A stretch of 8,640 bases of DNA. Source: Acidimicrobiales bacterium. GTDB taxonomy: Bacteria > Actinomycetota > Acidimicrobiia > Acidimicrobiales > RAAP-2. Below the pieces are notes generated by a model. The model searched no databases and was not told where the DNA came from. It worked only from the letters and a program-made list of their open reading frames with translations. A program made the translations under genes and the position numbers. The number at the start of each line of letters is the position of its first letter. Positions within the stretch are counted from its first letter, which is position 1. Shown here in pieces: positions 1 through 6,137 of the stretch. The DNA lies in NCBI GenBank assembly GCA_030044045.1, contig JASHWO010000184.1, positions 1 through 8,640 of the forward strand, in the 5' to 3' direction.

Positions 1-516
1 GACGGCGGGCCGGTGCCGGCAGGGCCCGACTCGTCCCGGCCCGTCCGCCTCACCGACGTCACCACCCACTACCCGCAGGCCGGCGACCGGCGGTACCTGC
101 TGCCGGGAGAGCCGCTGGTGGTGCGGGCCGGCTACCAGGCGTCGATGCCCGCCGAGGGCGTGATCGTGTCGATCGAGATCCGGATGGACGACGGGTCGCT
201 GCTGTTCCGCACGGATACCGAGATCCTGGGCGTCGCCTTCGACGCGGCAGCCGGGCCGGGCGCGGTGGACTTCCGCTTCGACGGGCTGCCGCTCTTCGAC
301 GGGTCCTACGACGTGAACGTCGGGGTGTACGGCCCCGGCGGCATCCTCTACGACTGGCGGGAGCCGGCCTGCACCTTCGAGGCCATGAACCCGGGCCGCT
401 CGCTCGGGCTGGTGGCGTTGCCGGTGCAGGCGGTGGCCGTGGCCGCCGACCGGCTGGGCGAGCTGCCGGACCTGAATGGCGCCCCGATACCGGCCACGGT
501 CGAGGCTCAGGCATGA
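1..516 (+). CDS. Wzt-like polysaccharide ABC transporter ATP-binding protein, C-terminal part (partial)
   Basis: The reading frame is open from the first base, so the gene is cut by the window edge; the internal GTG at 13 is not needed as a start. About 171 residues are visible and none belong to the nucleotide-binding domain (no Walker or signature motif). They resemble the Wzt C-terminal beta-sandwich: a start of the type VRLTDVTTHYP, then alternating strands, a GSYDVNVGVYGPGG stretch, a YDWREPACTFEA strand and a closing GLVALPVQ. In known Wzt proteins this domain sits behind the ATPase and binds the polymer, or its modified terminus, before export across the membrane by Wzm. The stop overlaps the next start as ATGA, and that gene's ribosome-binding site (GAGG at 502-505) lies inside this gene. 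A methyltransferase and two glycosyltransferases follow, which supports a glycan-export role. The domain call is from pattern recognition; the missing ATPase half is inferred. Confidence 0.82.
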   Translation, partial: DGGPVPAGPDSSRPVRLTDVTTHYPQAGDRRYLLPGEPLVVRAGYQASMPAEGVIVSIEIRMDDGSLLFRTDTEILGVAFDAAAGPGAVDFRFDGLPLFDGSYDVNVGVYGPGGILYDWREPACTFEAMNPGRSLGLVALPVQAVAVAADRLGELPDLNGAPIPATVEAQA

Positions 517-1538
517 GCGGCGCCGGGGAGGTCGGCGGCCGGCCCGCCGACCCAGGCGGGCTGGAGGGCACAGCCGACCGGCGTTACCTGGTCCAGGTGA
601 TGGCCGAGATCGACGAGGAGGTACGCCGCCGGCGGGTGTCGGGCGACCTCCCGGCCCGGGTCGAGCGGGAGCTGGACGAGCTGTTCCTGGAGCACTCCCC
701 GGTGGCCGGGCGGGGCGGCGGCCTGGACGAGGCGCTGCGGATGGTGGACGCGGCGGCCTTCATCGACCCGGTGGTCCCCATCGGGTCGAACAAGTCGGGC
801 GGCGCCGTGGTCAAGAAGGGCCTGCGGACGCTCAGCCTGTGGTACATGGGGTTCGTCACCCACCAGGTGAGCCAGTTCGCTGCCGCTGTCAGCCGCTCGC
901 TCCACCTGCTCGACGACCGGATGGTCGAGCTGCAGCGGCGGCTGGAGGCCCAGCAGGCGCCCCCGGCCGGGGTGGTGGAGGCGCCGTGGGCGGTGGGGGC
1001 CGACGCCTGGTGGGTGCCGGCCGTCGCCGGTGCCCTGCAGGAGGCGCCGGGCCGTGTCCTGCACGCCGCCTGCGGCGACGGGTGGCTGGTGCGGGAGCTG
1101 CAGGGCAAGGGCGTCGACGCCTACGGGGTGGATCCCCGTCCCGGCCGGGTCGACCAGGCGGAGCTGGACGGCACCGACCTCCGGGAGGAAGCCGTGCTCG
1201 ACCACCTGCAGGCGGTGGAGCCGGCTGCCCTGGGCGGGCTGGTCCTCTCCGGGGTGGTCGACGGCATGTCCCACGGCGAGCGGGACCAGCTCTTGCGGGT
1301 GGTGGGCGACCGGCTGGCCCCGGACGGGACGCTGGTGGTGCACTCGCTGTCGCCGGCGGCCTGGGCCTCGGACGCCGCGCCGCCGCCGGCCGACCTGTCG
1401 CCGGGCCATCCCCTGCGCCCGGCCACCTGGTCCCATCTGCTGGCGCCGCTCGGCTTCGAGGCCGAGGTGGGCGAGGGTCCCTCGGGCTCGGACTACGTGG
1501 TGACGGCGGTCCTCCGCGGGGCACCACCCGCCCGGTGA
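513..1538 (+). CDS. class I SAM-dependent methyltransferase of the polysaccharide operon
   Basis: This 341-residue protein starts at an ATG that overlaps the upstream stop by 4 nt, with GAGG seven bases before it. The C-terminal half (about 165-335) looks like a Rossmann methyltransferase: glycine-rich SAM motif VLHAACGDGW (182-191), acidic residue after strand 2 in YGVDPRP (D207), strand 4 in GLVLSGVVDGM (242-252), and DGTLVVHSLSP (271-281) followed by LGFEAEV (313-319). The usual Asp/Glu at the second position of motif I (hDhGCGxG) is His183 here. The N-terminal half is charged and helical. It includes DPVVPIGSNKSG (85-96), KKGLRTLSLWYMGF (101-114) and a helix to about 145; this resembles an N-terminal module often placed before methyltransferase or glycosyltransferase domains in surface-glycan clusters (from memory). 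The acceptor is probably a sugar of the exported glycan, inferred from its position between the Wzt-like gene and the glycosyltransferases. Target position is unknown. Confidence 0.82.
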   Translation: MSGAGEVGGRPADPGGLEGTADRRYLVQVMAEIDEEVRRRRVSGDLPARVERELDELFLEHSPVAGRGGGLDEALRMVDAAAFIDPVVPIGSNKSGGAVVKKGLRTLSLWYMGFVTHQVSQFAAAVSRSLHLLDDRMVELQRRLEAQQAPPAGVVEAPWAVGADAWWVPAVAGALQEAPGRVLHAACGDGWLVRELQGKGVDAYGVDPRPGRVDQAELDGTDLREEAVLDHLQAVEPAALGGLVLSGVVDGMSHGERDQLLRVVGDRLAPDGTLVVHSLSPAAWASDAAPPPADLSPGHPLRPATWSHLLAPLGFEAEVGEGPSGSDYVVTAVLRGAPPAR

Positions 1539-1585
1539 CGGGGCCGGCGGACGGCGACACCCGGCCCGCCCCCGATCGGTACGGC

Positions 1586-1592
1586 GGGGGAG
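1586..1592 (+). promoter_or_regulatory. Shine-Dalgarno site deciding the start of the first glycosyltransferase
   Basis: GGGGGAG ends 8 nt before the GTG at 1601. Starting there puts the conserved-looking HQFVPALIP segment directly after the initiator. The rival GTG at 1535 overlaps the methyltransferase stop as GTGA, like the other junctions of this operon, but it adds 22 low-complexity residues (TGPADGDTRPAPD and so on) that do not resemble the family N-terminus. Confidence 0.45.
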
Positions 1593-1600
1593 CGAGGGCG

Positions 1601-2809
1601 GTGCACCAGTTCGTCCCGGCCCTGATCCCGCGCGACGCCACCGGCAGCCACACCCTGCTGCTCCGCCAGGCCCTGCGCCAGGCCGGGTGGCGGTCGGAGA
1701 TCTTCGCCGAGGCCACCCACGACGAGCTGCTCGGGGAGACGATCCGGGTGGAGGAGTACCCGGCCCACGCCGCGCCCGGCGACGTGCTCGTCTACCAGTT
1801 CTCCACCTCGTCGATGGTGGCCGACCTGCTGGCGGCCCGGCCGGAGCCGCTGGTGCTCGACTTCCACAACGTGACCCATCCCGAGCTCTACGAGGGCTGG
1901 GACCCGGCCTCGGCCCGCCGCTCGGCCGAGGCCATCGAGCAACTGGCCGTCCTGGCCCCGCGGGCGGCCCTGGGGCTGGCCGACAGCGAACTGAACCAGG
2001 CCGACCTGCGGGCCGCCGGCTGCCGGCGCACCCAGGTGGTGCCGGTGCTGGTCGACCTGGAGCGGCTGGTGGCCCCGCCCGACCCCCGGGTGGCGGCCCG
2101 CCTGGCCGACGGCAGGCGCGACGACGGCGCCGACTGGCTGTTCGTGGGGCGGCTGGTGCCCTCCAAGGCCCAGCACGACCTGGTCAAGGCGTTGTGGGCC
2201 TACCGTCGGCTGTACGACCCCCGGGCCCGGCTGCACCTGGTGGGGCCCACCCCGTCGGGACGGTACCTGGCGTCGCTGCGCGACTTCGTGGCCGATCTCG
2301 GGCTGCGGGAGGCGGTGCGGATCACCGGGGAGGTCTCGGACTCGGCCCTGGCTGCCTACTTCGAGGCGGCCGACGCCTACGTGTCGCTCTCGGTGCACGA
2401 GGGCTTCGGCGTGCCGCTGCTGGAGGCGATGCGGGCGTCGGTGCCGGTGGTGGCCCTCTCGGCTGGTGCCGTCCCCGACACGGTGGGCGAGGCCGGCCTG
2501 CTGCTGTCCCGGGTGGAGCCGGCCCGGGTGGCGGCCGCCGTCCACCGGGTGGTGGCCCAGGCCGACTTGCGGGCCCGGCTGGTCACTGCCGGCCACCGAC
2601 GGGTGGCCCTGCACACCCTGGCCGGCTCCGGCCGCCGGGCGGTGGAGGCCATTGCCACCGTGGCCGGCCCCCCGCCATGCGCGGGCGGCACGGCCGGCGT
2701 TCCAGTCCCTTCGGACGCTCACCGGGCGTCCGAAGCCCACGCCTCGGAGGAGCCCGCCATCGGGGGAAGCCACAGTGGGGCCCCGGGCGGGCGCGGCAGC
2801 ACAGCATGA
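1601..2809 (+). CDS. GT4-type glycosyltransferase (GT-B fold) with low-complexity C-terminal tail
   Basis: The 402-residue product should move a sugar from an activated donor onto a growing surface glycan in the cytoplasm. The N-terminus HQFVPALIPRDATGSHT with ALRQAGWRSEIFAE is the acceptor-side Rossmann start seen in many GT4 enzymes. LVLDFHNVTHPE (84-95) and ADSELNQADL (127-136) continue that domain. The C-terminal domain has FVGRLVPSK (181-189), LHLVGPTPSG (211-220) and the donor-site EX7E motif in HEGFGVPLLEAM, with Glu267 and Glu275. The catalytic fold ends near residue 355; about 47 more residues rich in Gly, Ala, Pro and Ser run to the stop. Their codons end in A or T more often than in the body, and an inverted repeat lies in this stretch. 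The stop overlaps the next ATG as ATGA. The start could instead be GTG 1535 (424 residues). Donor and linkage cannot be read from the sequence. Confidence 0.85.
   Translation: MHQFVPALIPRDATGSHTLLLRQALRQAGWRSEIFAEATHDELLGETIRVEEYPAHAAPGDVLVYQFSTSSMVADLLAARPEPLVLDFHNVTHPELYEGWDPASARRSAEAIEQLAVLAPRAALGLADSELNQADLRAAGCRRTQVVPVLVDLERLVAPPDPRVAARLADGRRDDGADWLFVGRLVPSKAQHDLVKALWAYRRLYDPRARLHLVGPTPSGRYLASLRDFVADLGLREAVRITGEVSDSALAAYFEAADAYVSLSVHEGFGVPLLEAMRASVPVVALSAGAVPDTVGEAGLLLSRVEPARVAAAVHRVVAQADLRARLVTAGHRRVALHTLAGSGRRAVEAIATVAGPPPCAGGTAGVPVPSDAHRASEAHASEEPAIGGSHSGAPGGRGSTA
2709..2735. other. perfect inverted repeat (10-bp stem, 7-nt loop) inside the glycosyltransferase tail
   Basis: The left arm CTTCGGACGC (2709-2718) and right arm GCGTCCGAAG (2726-2735) are exact reverse complements around the loop TCACCGG. 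The element falls in the low-complexity codons of the upstream glycosyltransferase, about 70 nt before the start of the next one. No T-run follows on the + strand, so it is not a classical intrinsic terminator. It could be a processing or attenuation structure, or a remnant of a former intergenic region. Confidence 0.6.
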
Positions 2810-4005
2810 GGGTCGCCTTCGTCACGCCCCGCTACGGGCCGGAGGTGATGGGGGGCGCCGAGACCGCCGCCCGCCACCTGGCCGAGCATCTGGTGGCCGA
2901 GTGCGGGTGGGAGGTGGAGGTGTTCAGCACCTGCGCCCTCGACCACGTGACCTGGGAGGACATCCTCCCCCCGGGCGACAGCACGCTCAACGGGGTGCTC
3001 GTGCACCGTTTCGAGTCGGCCGCCGGCCGCCACGACGACTTCTACGGCCTGGACGGTCGGCTCCGCCTGGCGCCGGCCGAGGCCACTCGGCGCGAAGCCC
3101 AGCGTTGGGTGGACCTGAACGGGCCGGTGACTCCCGCCCTCATCGAGGCGCTTTGCGACAGCGGCGTGGAGGTGGCCGCCTTCTACCCCTACCTCTACTA
3201 CCCGACCGTCCGGGGCATCGGCCGGGTGCCCATGCCGGGGGTGCTGCATCCAGCGGCCCATGACGAGCCGGCCCTGTACCTCCCGGTCTTCCGGGGGACC
3301 TACGCTGCCGCCGATGCCCTCTGCTACCACACGATGGCCGAGCGCCGCCTGGTGCAGCGGGTGCATCGTACCGGCAGCCGGCCGCAGGTGGTATTGGGCC
3401 TGGGGGTGGGCGAGGTGGTCGAGGGCGGCCGTCCCGGCGGCGAGGTCCTGGGCATCGGCGACCGCCCTTACCTGGTCAGCGTGGGGCGGGTCGACGACCA
3501 CAAGGGCTCCTCGATGCTGGCCGCCTTCTTCCGCACCTACAAGGAACGGCACCCCGGGCCGCTGACCCTGGCCCTGGTGGGGCCCATCTCGGCCACGATC
3601 CCCGACCACCCGGACGTGGTGCTGACCGGGATCGTGGACGAGGCGGACAAGTGGGACATCGTGCGCGACGCCACCGTGTCCGTGTCGCCGTCGGCGCTGG
3701 AGTCGTTCTCCCTGGTGGTGTTGGAAGCGTGGATGGCCGGCGTGCCGGTGGTGGTCAACGCCACCTGCGACCCGACCCGCGAGCACTGCGAGCGGTCCGA
3801 GGGCGGGCTCTGGTTCTCGTCGTACCGCGAGTTCGAGGCGGTGCTGGACCGGTTGCTGGCCGACGCCCGGCTGCGGCAAGACCTGGCGACGCGGGGCCGG
3901 GACTACGTGGACCGGCACTACCAGTGGCCGGTCCTCATCCGCCGCTACGCCCGCTTCCTGGAGGAGGTCGTAGCCCGGGGGAAGGGCGTTCCCGGCGTGT
4001 GCTGA
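2806..4005 (+). CDS. GT4-type glycosyltransferase (second in operon)
   Basis: This 399-residue GT-B enzyme begins MRVAFVTPRYGPEVMGGAE, the usual first strand plus glycine-rich loop of GT4 transferases. The segment FYPYLYYPTVRGIGR, VLHPAAHDEPALYLP and YHTMAERRLV (126-183) is typical of the acceptor-side domain in this family. The donor domain has SVGRVDDHKGS (225-235), LTLALVGPI (253-261) and EX7E in SALESFSLVVLEAWM, with Glu299 and Glu307, followed by AGVPVVV (311-317). It ends near the usual C-terminal crossover helix (YARFLEEVV), so the length is normal. The start is fixed by the ATGA overlap with the preceding gene; I see no good Shine-Dalgarno sequence nearby, so translation may depend on coupling. 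It is the last gene of the operon and meets a convergent gene 28 nt further on. It probably adds a different sugar or linkage from its neighbour; specificity is not readable. Confidence 0.88.
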   Translation: MRVAFVTPRYGPEVMGGAETAARHLAEHLVAECGWEVEVFSTCALDHVTWEDILPPGDSTLNGVLVHRFESAAGRHDDFYGLDGRLRLAPAEATRREAQRWVDLNGPVTPALIEALCDSGVEVAAFYPYLYYPTVRGIGRVPMPGVLHPAAHDEPALYLPVFRGTYAAADALCYHTMAERRLVQRVHRTGSRPQVVLGLGVGEVVEGGRPGGEVLGIGDRPYLVSVGRVDDHKGSSMLAAFFRTYKERHPGPLTLALVGPISATIPDHPDVVLTGIVDEADKWDIVRDATVSVSPSALESFSLVVLEAWMAGVPVVVNATCDPTREHCERSEGGLWFSSYREFEAVLDRLLADARLRQDLATRGRDYVDRHYQWPVLIRRYARFLEEVVARGKGVPGVC

Positions 4006-4016
4006 GCGACGCCGGG
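3991..4016. terminator. GC-rich hairpin between convergent genes, possible bidirectional terminator
   Basis: CCCGGCGT (3991-3998) and ACGCCGGG (4009-4016) form an 8-bp perfect stem with a 10-nt loop. It covers the stop codon of the last operon gene and lies just before the convergent beta-helix gene's end. There is no T-tract on either side, so termination is a suggestion from position and stem strength only. Confidence 0.4.
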
Positions 4017-4033
4017 CACAGTCTCCCCGTCCC

Positions 4034-5860
4034 TCAGAACCGGGTGTTGACGCAACTGTCGCTGGCCAGCGTGGTGTCGAGGTACACCGGCTGGTCGATG
4101 CGCAGCCCGGGAGCAAAGTGGCCGGCCACCACCACCGGGTGCTTCGGGCATGTGCCGCCGTGCACCTCCACCAGGCGGGAGAAGTGGTTCTGCTCTACCA
4201 CCGCACCGCTGGTCCCGCCCACGTAGATGCCCATCTCCACCTCGGTCAGGAGCCCGTCGCTGGTGTTGCCCGTCCAGCGGGCGCCGGTGGCGTTGCGCCC
4301 CCCGCCGCAGTCGGCTTGGCCCGCGGTGTCGGCAATGTTGCAGTTCTGGTGAACGGTGGAGCCGAAGAGGTCGTGGGTCCCCGAGCTGAGGAGCACGTCG
4401 AAGTGGGTGCGGCTGCCGCTCCACAGGATGTTGTCCTCGATCCTCGCCGACCGGGTGCCGTCGGAGAACATCCGGCTGGTCACCCCCGGCGGGTCGCCGC
4501 CGGGGAACAGTCCCTGGTGGAGCGAGTAGGACGGGTCGGTGGCAATACCGAAGGAGTAGGAGTTGCCGGCCGAGACGATGGTGTTGTCGGTCACGTCGGA
4601 GAGCTGCGGCGGCGCCGACGCCAGGTTGGACGACCCGTCGAAGAGCACGACCCCGGAGTCGGAGACGTCGACGATGTCGTTCCCGTGCACCTGGGTGTGG
4701 GTGCAGTAGATCCCCAGGGCGTCGGCCTGCGTGTGGTCGGTGTCCGGCTCGCCCGGCGGCGCGACGTGCGTGCTCGAGTAACCCTCCACCAGGTTGTCCG
4801 ACACCACGTTGCGGGAGCACGCCGTGGCGCCGGGCACGTTGGCGTCGCCACTGTCGTCCTCGAGGGTGGACGCCCCGTAGGTGTTCCCGAGGCGGTCGTC
4901 CATCACGGTCGTGCCGGCGCCCCCCAGCATGCGGACGTCGAAGACGAGGAATGTGTTCGGATCGGGCGCGTCGCGCTGGCCGTCCACCCAGACGTGCACC
5001 AGCGTGGCCCCCGGCTCGAGCCGCACCAGCTCCTTGCCCGAGTAGTCCGGGAGCCCGGTAAAGCCCGGCAGCCGGACGAGCCGGGCCATCTCCGCGTAGC
5101 GGTCGGGATCGGGGTCGCCGGCGGTAGTCAGGGTGACGTTGCCTGGCACCACCAGGGTGGTCACGAGGCCGGTGACCTGGCGCCGGGGCATGGCCACCAC
5201 GCCGCCGCCCGCCGCCGACTTGGCATCGAGCGTCGCCTGCAGCGTGGCCTCCGGGGCGTCGGGACCGGGCTGGCCCTGTGTCGGGGTCTGGATGGCCGGG
5301 AAGCCGGTCCAGTTGCCCGGCTGCCCGAAGTAGTAGCTCGGGTTGCTGGGGTTGCAGATCGCCGGCTCGGTCAGGTCGGCGAACTCGGGCGAGGCGAACA
5401 GCTGGTTGGCGGCAGCCAGGGGGCTCTCTCGGCCCGATGTGATGGCGTCCCGGTGGGCCACGTAGCCAGCCGGGTCCGGTTCGCGGTTGAGCACGAAGCG
5501 GTAGAGCGTGAGGACGATGGCGCCAGCCGTGCCCGATCCCGGTACCAGCGGGTAGTCGTGGCGGTACTCGGCCGAGCCGACCACCCGGTCGCCGAAGCGG
5601 CGGAGCGACGACACGGTGCAGCCGGCCTGCCGGAAGTACCGGACGGCCGCCGTCCACTCGGCCGGGCGAGGGGCCCGGCCGAGCAGCTCCGTATAGGCCT
5701 TGGCCACGTACTGGTACGGGACCACCCGGTCGGCGGTGGCGCCGGCCGGGCCGGCCGCCAGCAGCGAGATGGTGACCGCTGCCGCCACGGCTACCGCCCT
5801 GGCCGCGCCGCGGGCCGTACGGCGGGTGCCCGGGACGGCCGGGCACCACCCCTGGGCCAT
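4034..5860 (-). CDS. secreted DUF4214-like / right-handed parallel beta-helix protein
   Basis: The 608-residue product starts with an export signal: basic region with RR at 13-14, hydrophobic stretch AVAVAAAVTISLLAAG (about 22-37) and likely cleavage after AGATA (43). Residues 47-165 look like DUF4214: KAYTELLGRAPRPAEWTAAV, then a second unit LTLYRFVLNREPDPAGYVAH, ending FASPEFADLT. From about 205 onward it reads as a pectate-lyase-like beta-helix, with recurring rungs such as RNVVSDNLVEG (350-360), VHGNDIVDVSDSGVVLFDG (391-409), DVTDNTIVSAGN (422-433), ARIEDNILWSG (472-482) and AVVEQNHFSRL (553-563). Paired cysteines (348/386, 507/518, 571/603) could form disulphides outside the cell. No catalytic set is recognisable, so polysaccharide lyase, epimerase or plain surface-binding roles remain open. 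Starts further upstream would overlap the divergent small gene. No clear Shine-Dalgarno precedes the ATG, so the start is moderately certain. Confidence 0.78.
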   Translation of the reverse strand: MAQGWCPAVPGTRRTARGAARAVAVAAAVTISLLAAGPAGATADRVVPYQYVAKAYTELLGRAPRPAEWTAAVRYFRQAGCTVSSLRRFGDRVVGSAEYRHDYPLVPGSGTAGAIVLTLYRFVLNREPDPAGYVAHRDAITSGRESPLAAANQLFASPEFADLTEPAICNPSNPSYYFGQPGNWTGFPAIQTPTQGQPGPDAPEATLQATLDAKSAAGGGVVAMPRRQVTGLVTTLVVPGNVTLTTAGDPDPDRYAEMARLVRLPGFTGLPDYSGKELVRLEPGATLVHVWVDGQRDAPDPNTFLVFDVRMLGGAGTTVMDDRLGNTYGASTLEDDSGDANVPGATACSRNVVSDNLVEGYSSTHVAPPGEPDTDHTQADALGIYCTHTQVHGNDIVDVSDSGVVLFDGSSNLASAPPQLSDVTDNTIVSAGNSYSFGIATDPSYSLHQGLFPGGDPPGVTSRMFSDGTRSARIEDNILWSGSRTHFDVLLSSGTHDLFGSTVHQNCNIADTAGQADCGGGRNATGARWTGNTSDGLLTEVEMGIYVGGTSGAVVEQNHFSRLVEVHGGTCPKHPVVVAGHFAPGLRIDQPVYLDTTLASDSCVNTRF

Positions 5861-5870
5861 ACTTGGCCGA
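5855..5870 (+). promoter_or_regulatory. candidate leaderless promoter (-10) within a palindrome between divergent starts
   Basis: CATACT at 5858-5863 resembles a -10 hexamer and ends six bases before the A of the ATG at 5870, which would then be the transcription start of a leaderless mRNA. There is no ribosome-binding site before that ATG. The hexamer lies inside the inverted repeat GGCCA-TACT-TGGCC (5855-5868), which also contains the start codon of the - strand gene. No convincing -35 box is seen. Whether the palindrome is an operator is unknown. Confidence 0.35.
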
Positions 5871-6088
5871 TGGGATCGAGCGGGCCACGCCGGCGGAAGC
5901 CCAGAGCACCGCTGCCGCCGCTGCACGACTACGTCAAGCCGCCCCCAGGCAGCAGGTACTGGCGGCTCGGGGGGCCGCTCACCAGGGATCACGAGGCCGA
6001 GGCGGCGGCGGCCCAGGCGGCCCGCCAGCCGAACCGGCTCGGACGGTGGGTGCTCAGCGTGCTGGGCTATCGCCCGCCCGGCCGCTGA
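5870..6088 (+). CDS. small basic protein of unknown function (72 aa)
   Basis: I do not recognise this family. The frame starts MGSSGPRRRKPRAPLPPLHD, a basic and proline-rich leader, continues YVKPPPGSRYWRLGGPLTRD, then an alanine/glutamate helix (HEAEAAAAQAARQ) and ends NRLGRWVLSVLGYRPPGR. Most codons (about 64 of 72) end in G or C and amino-acid composition is unremarkable for this genome, which supports coding. There is no signal peptide or full membrane span; the WVLSVLGY segment could be a short amphipathic or membrane-touching helix. It stands alone between a divergent gene 9 nt upstream and a convergent gene 49 nt downstream, so a frame open here is not explained by either neighbour's start. 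The rival view is that the beta-helix gene begins further upstream and this frame is its antisense shadow; the absence of a plausible signal peptide in such an extension argues against that. Confidence 0.55.
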   Translation: MGSSGPRRRKPRAPLPPLHDYVKPPPGSRYWRLGGPLTRDHEAEAAAAQAARQPNRLGRWVLSVLGYRPPGR

Positions 6089-6137
6089 GCCGCCGCGACG
6101 CCGGGCAACGACGCCACCCCACCATCCCGCCACTGCA

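Noticed and set aside
476..1534. Early part of the frame that contains the first glycosyltransferase
   Set aside because: Arg/Gly/Pro-rich frame shifted against the clear methyltransferase; no family features before about 1601.
1687..2805. Upstream part of the frame that contains the second glycosyltransferase
   Set aside because: Gly/Arg-rich shadow of the first glycosyltransferase; the real start is the ATG at 2806.
4118..5869. Long + strand frame upstream of and continuous with the 72-aa gene
   Set aside because: It is the antisense shadow of the beta-helix gene; the sequence is Val/Gly/Arg/His-rich without domain features. Only the part from ATG 5870 shows independent coding character.
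6076..6106. GCCCGGC / GCCGGGC inverted repeat near the end of the small gene
   Set aside because: Only a 7-bp stem with a 17-nt loop and no T-tract; such pairs occur by chance in DNA this rich in G and C.
5861..6133. N-terminal extension of the beta-helix gene up to 6133
   Set aside because: It adds 91 Arg/Pro-rich residues before an ordinary signal peptide and overlaps the whole small gene; export would be blocked or odd.
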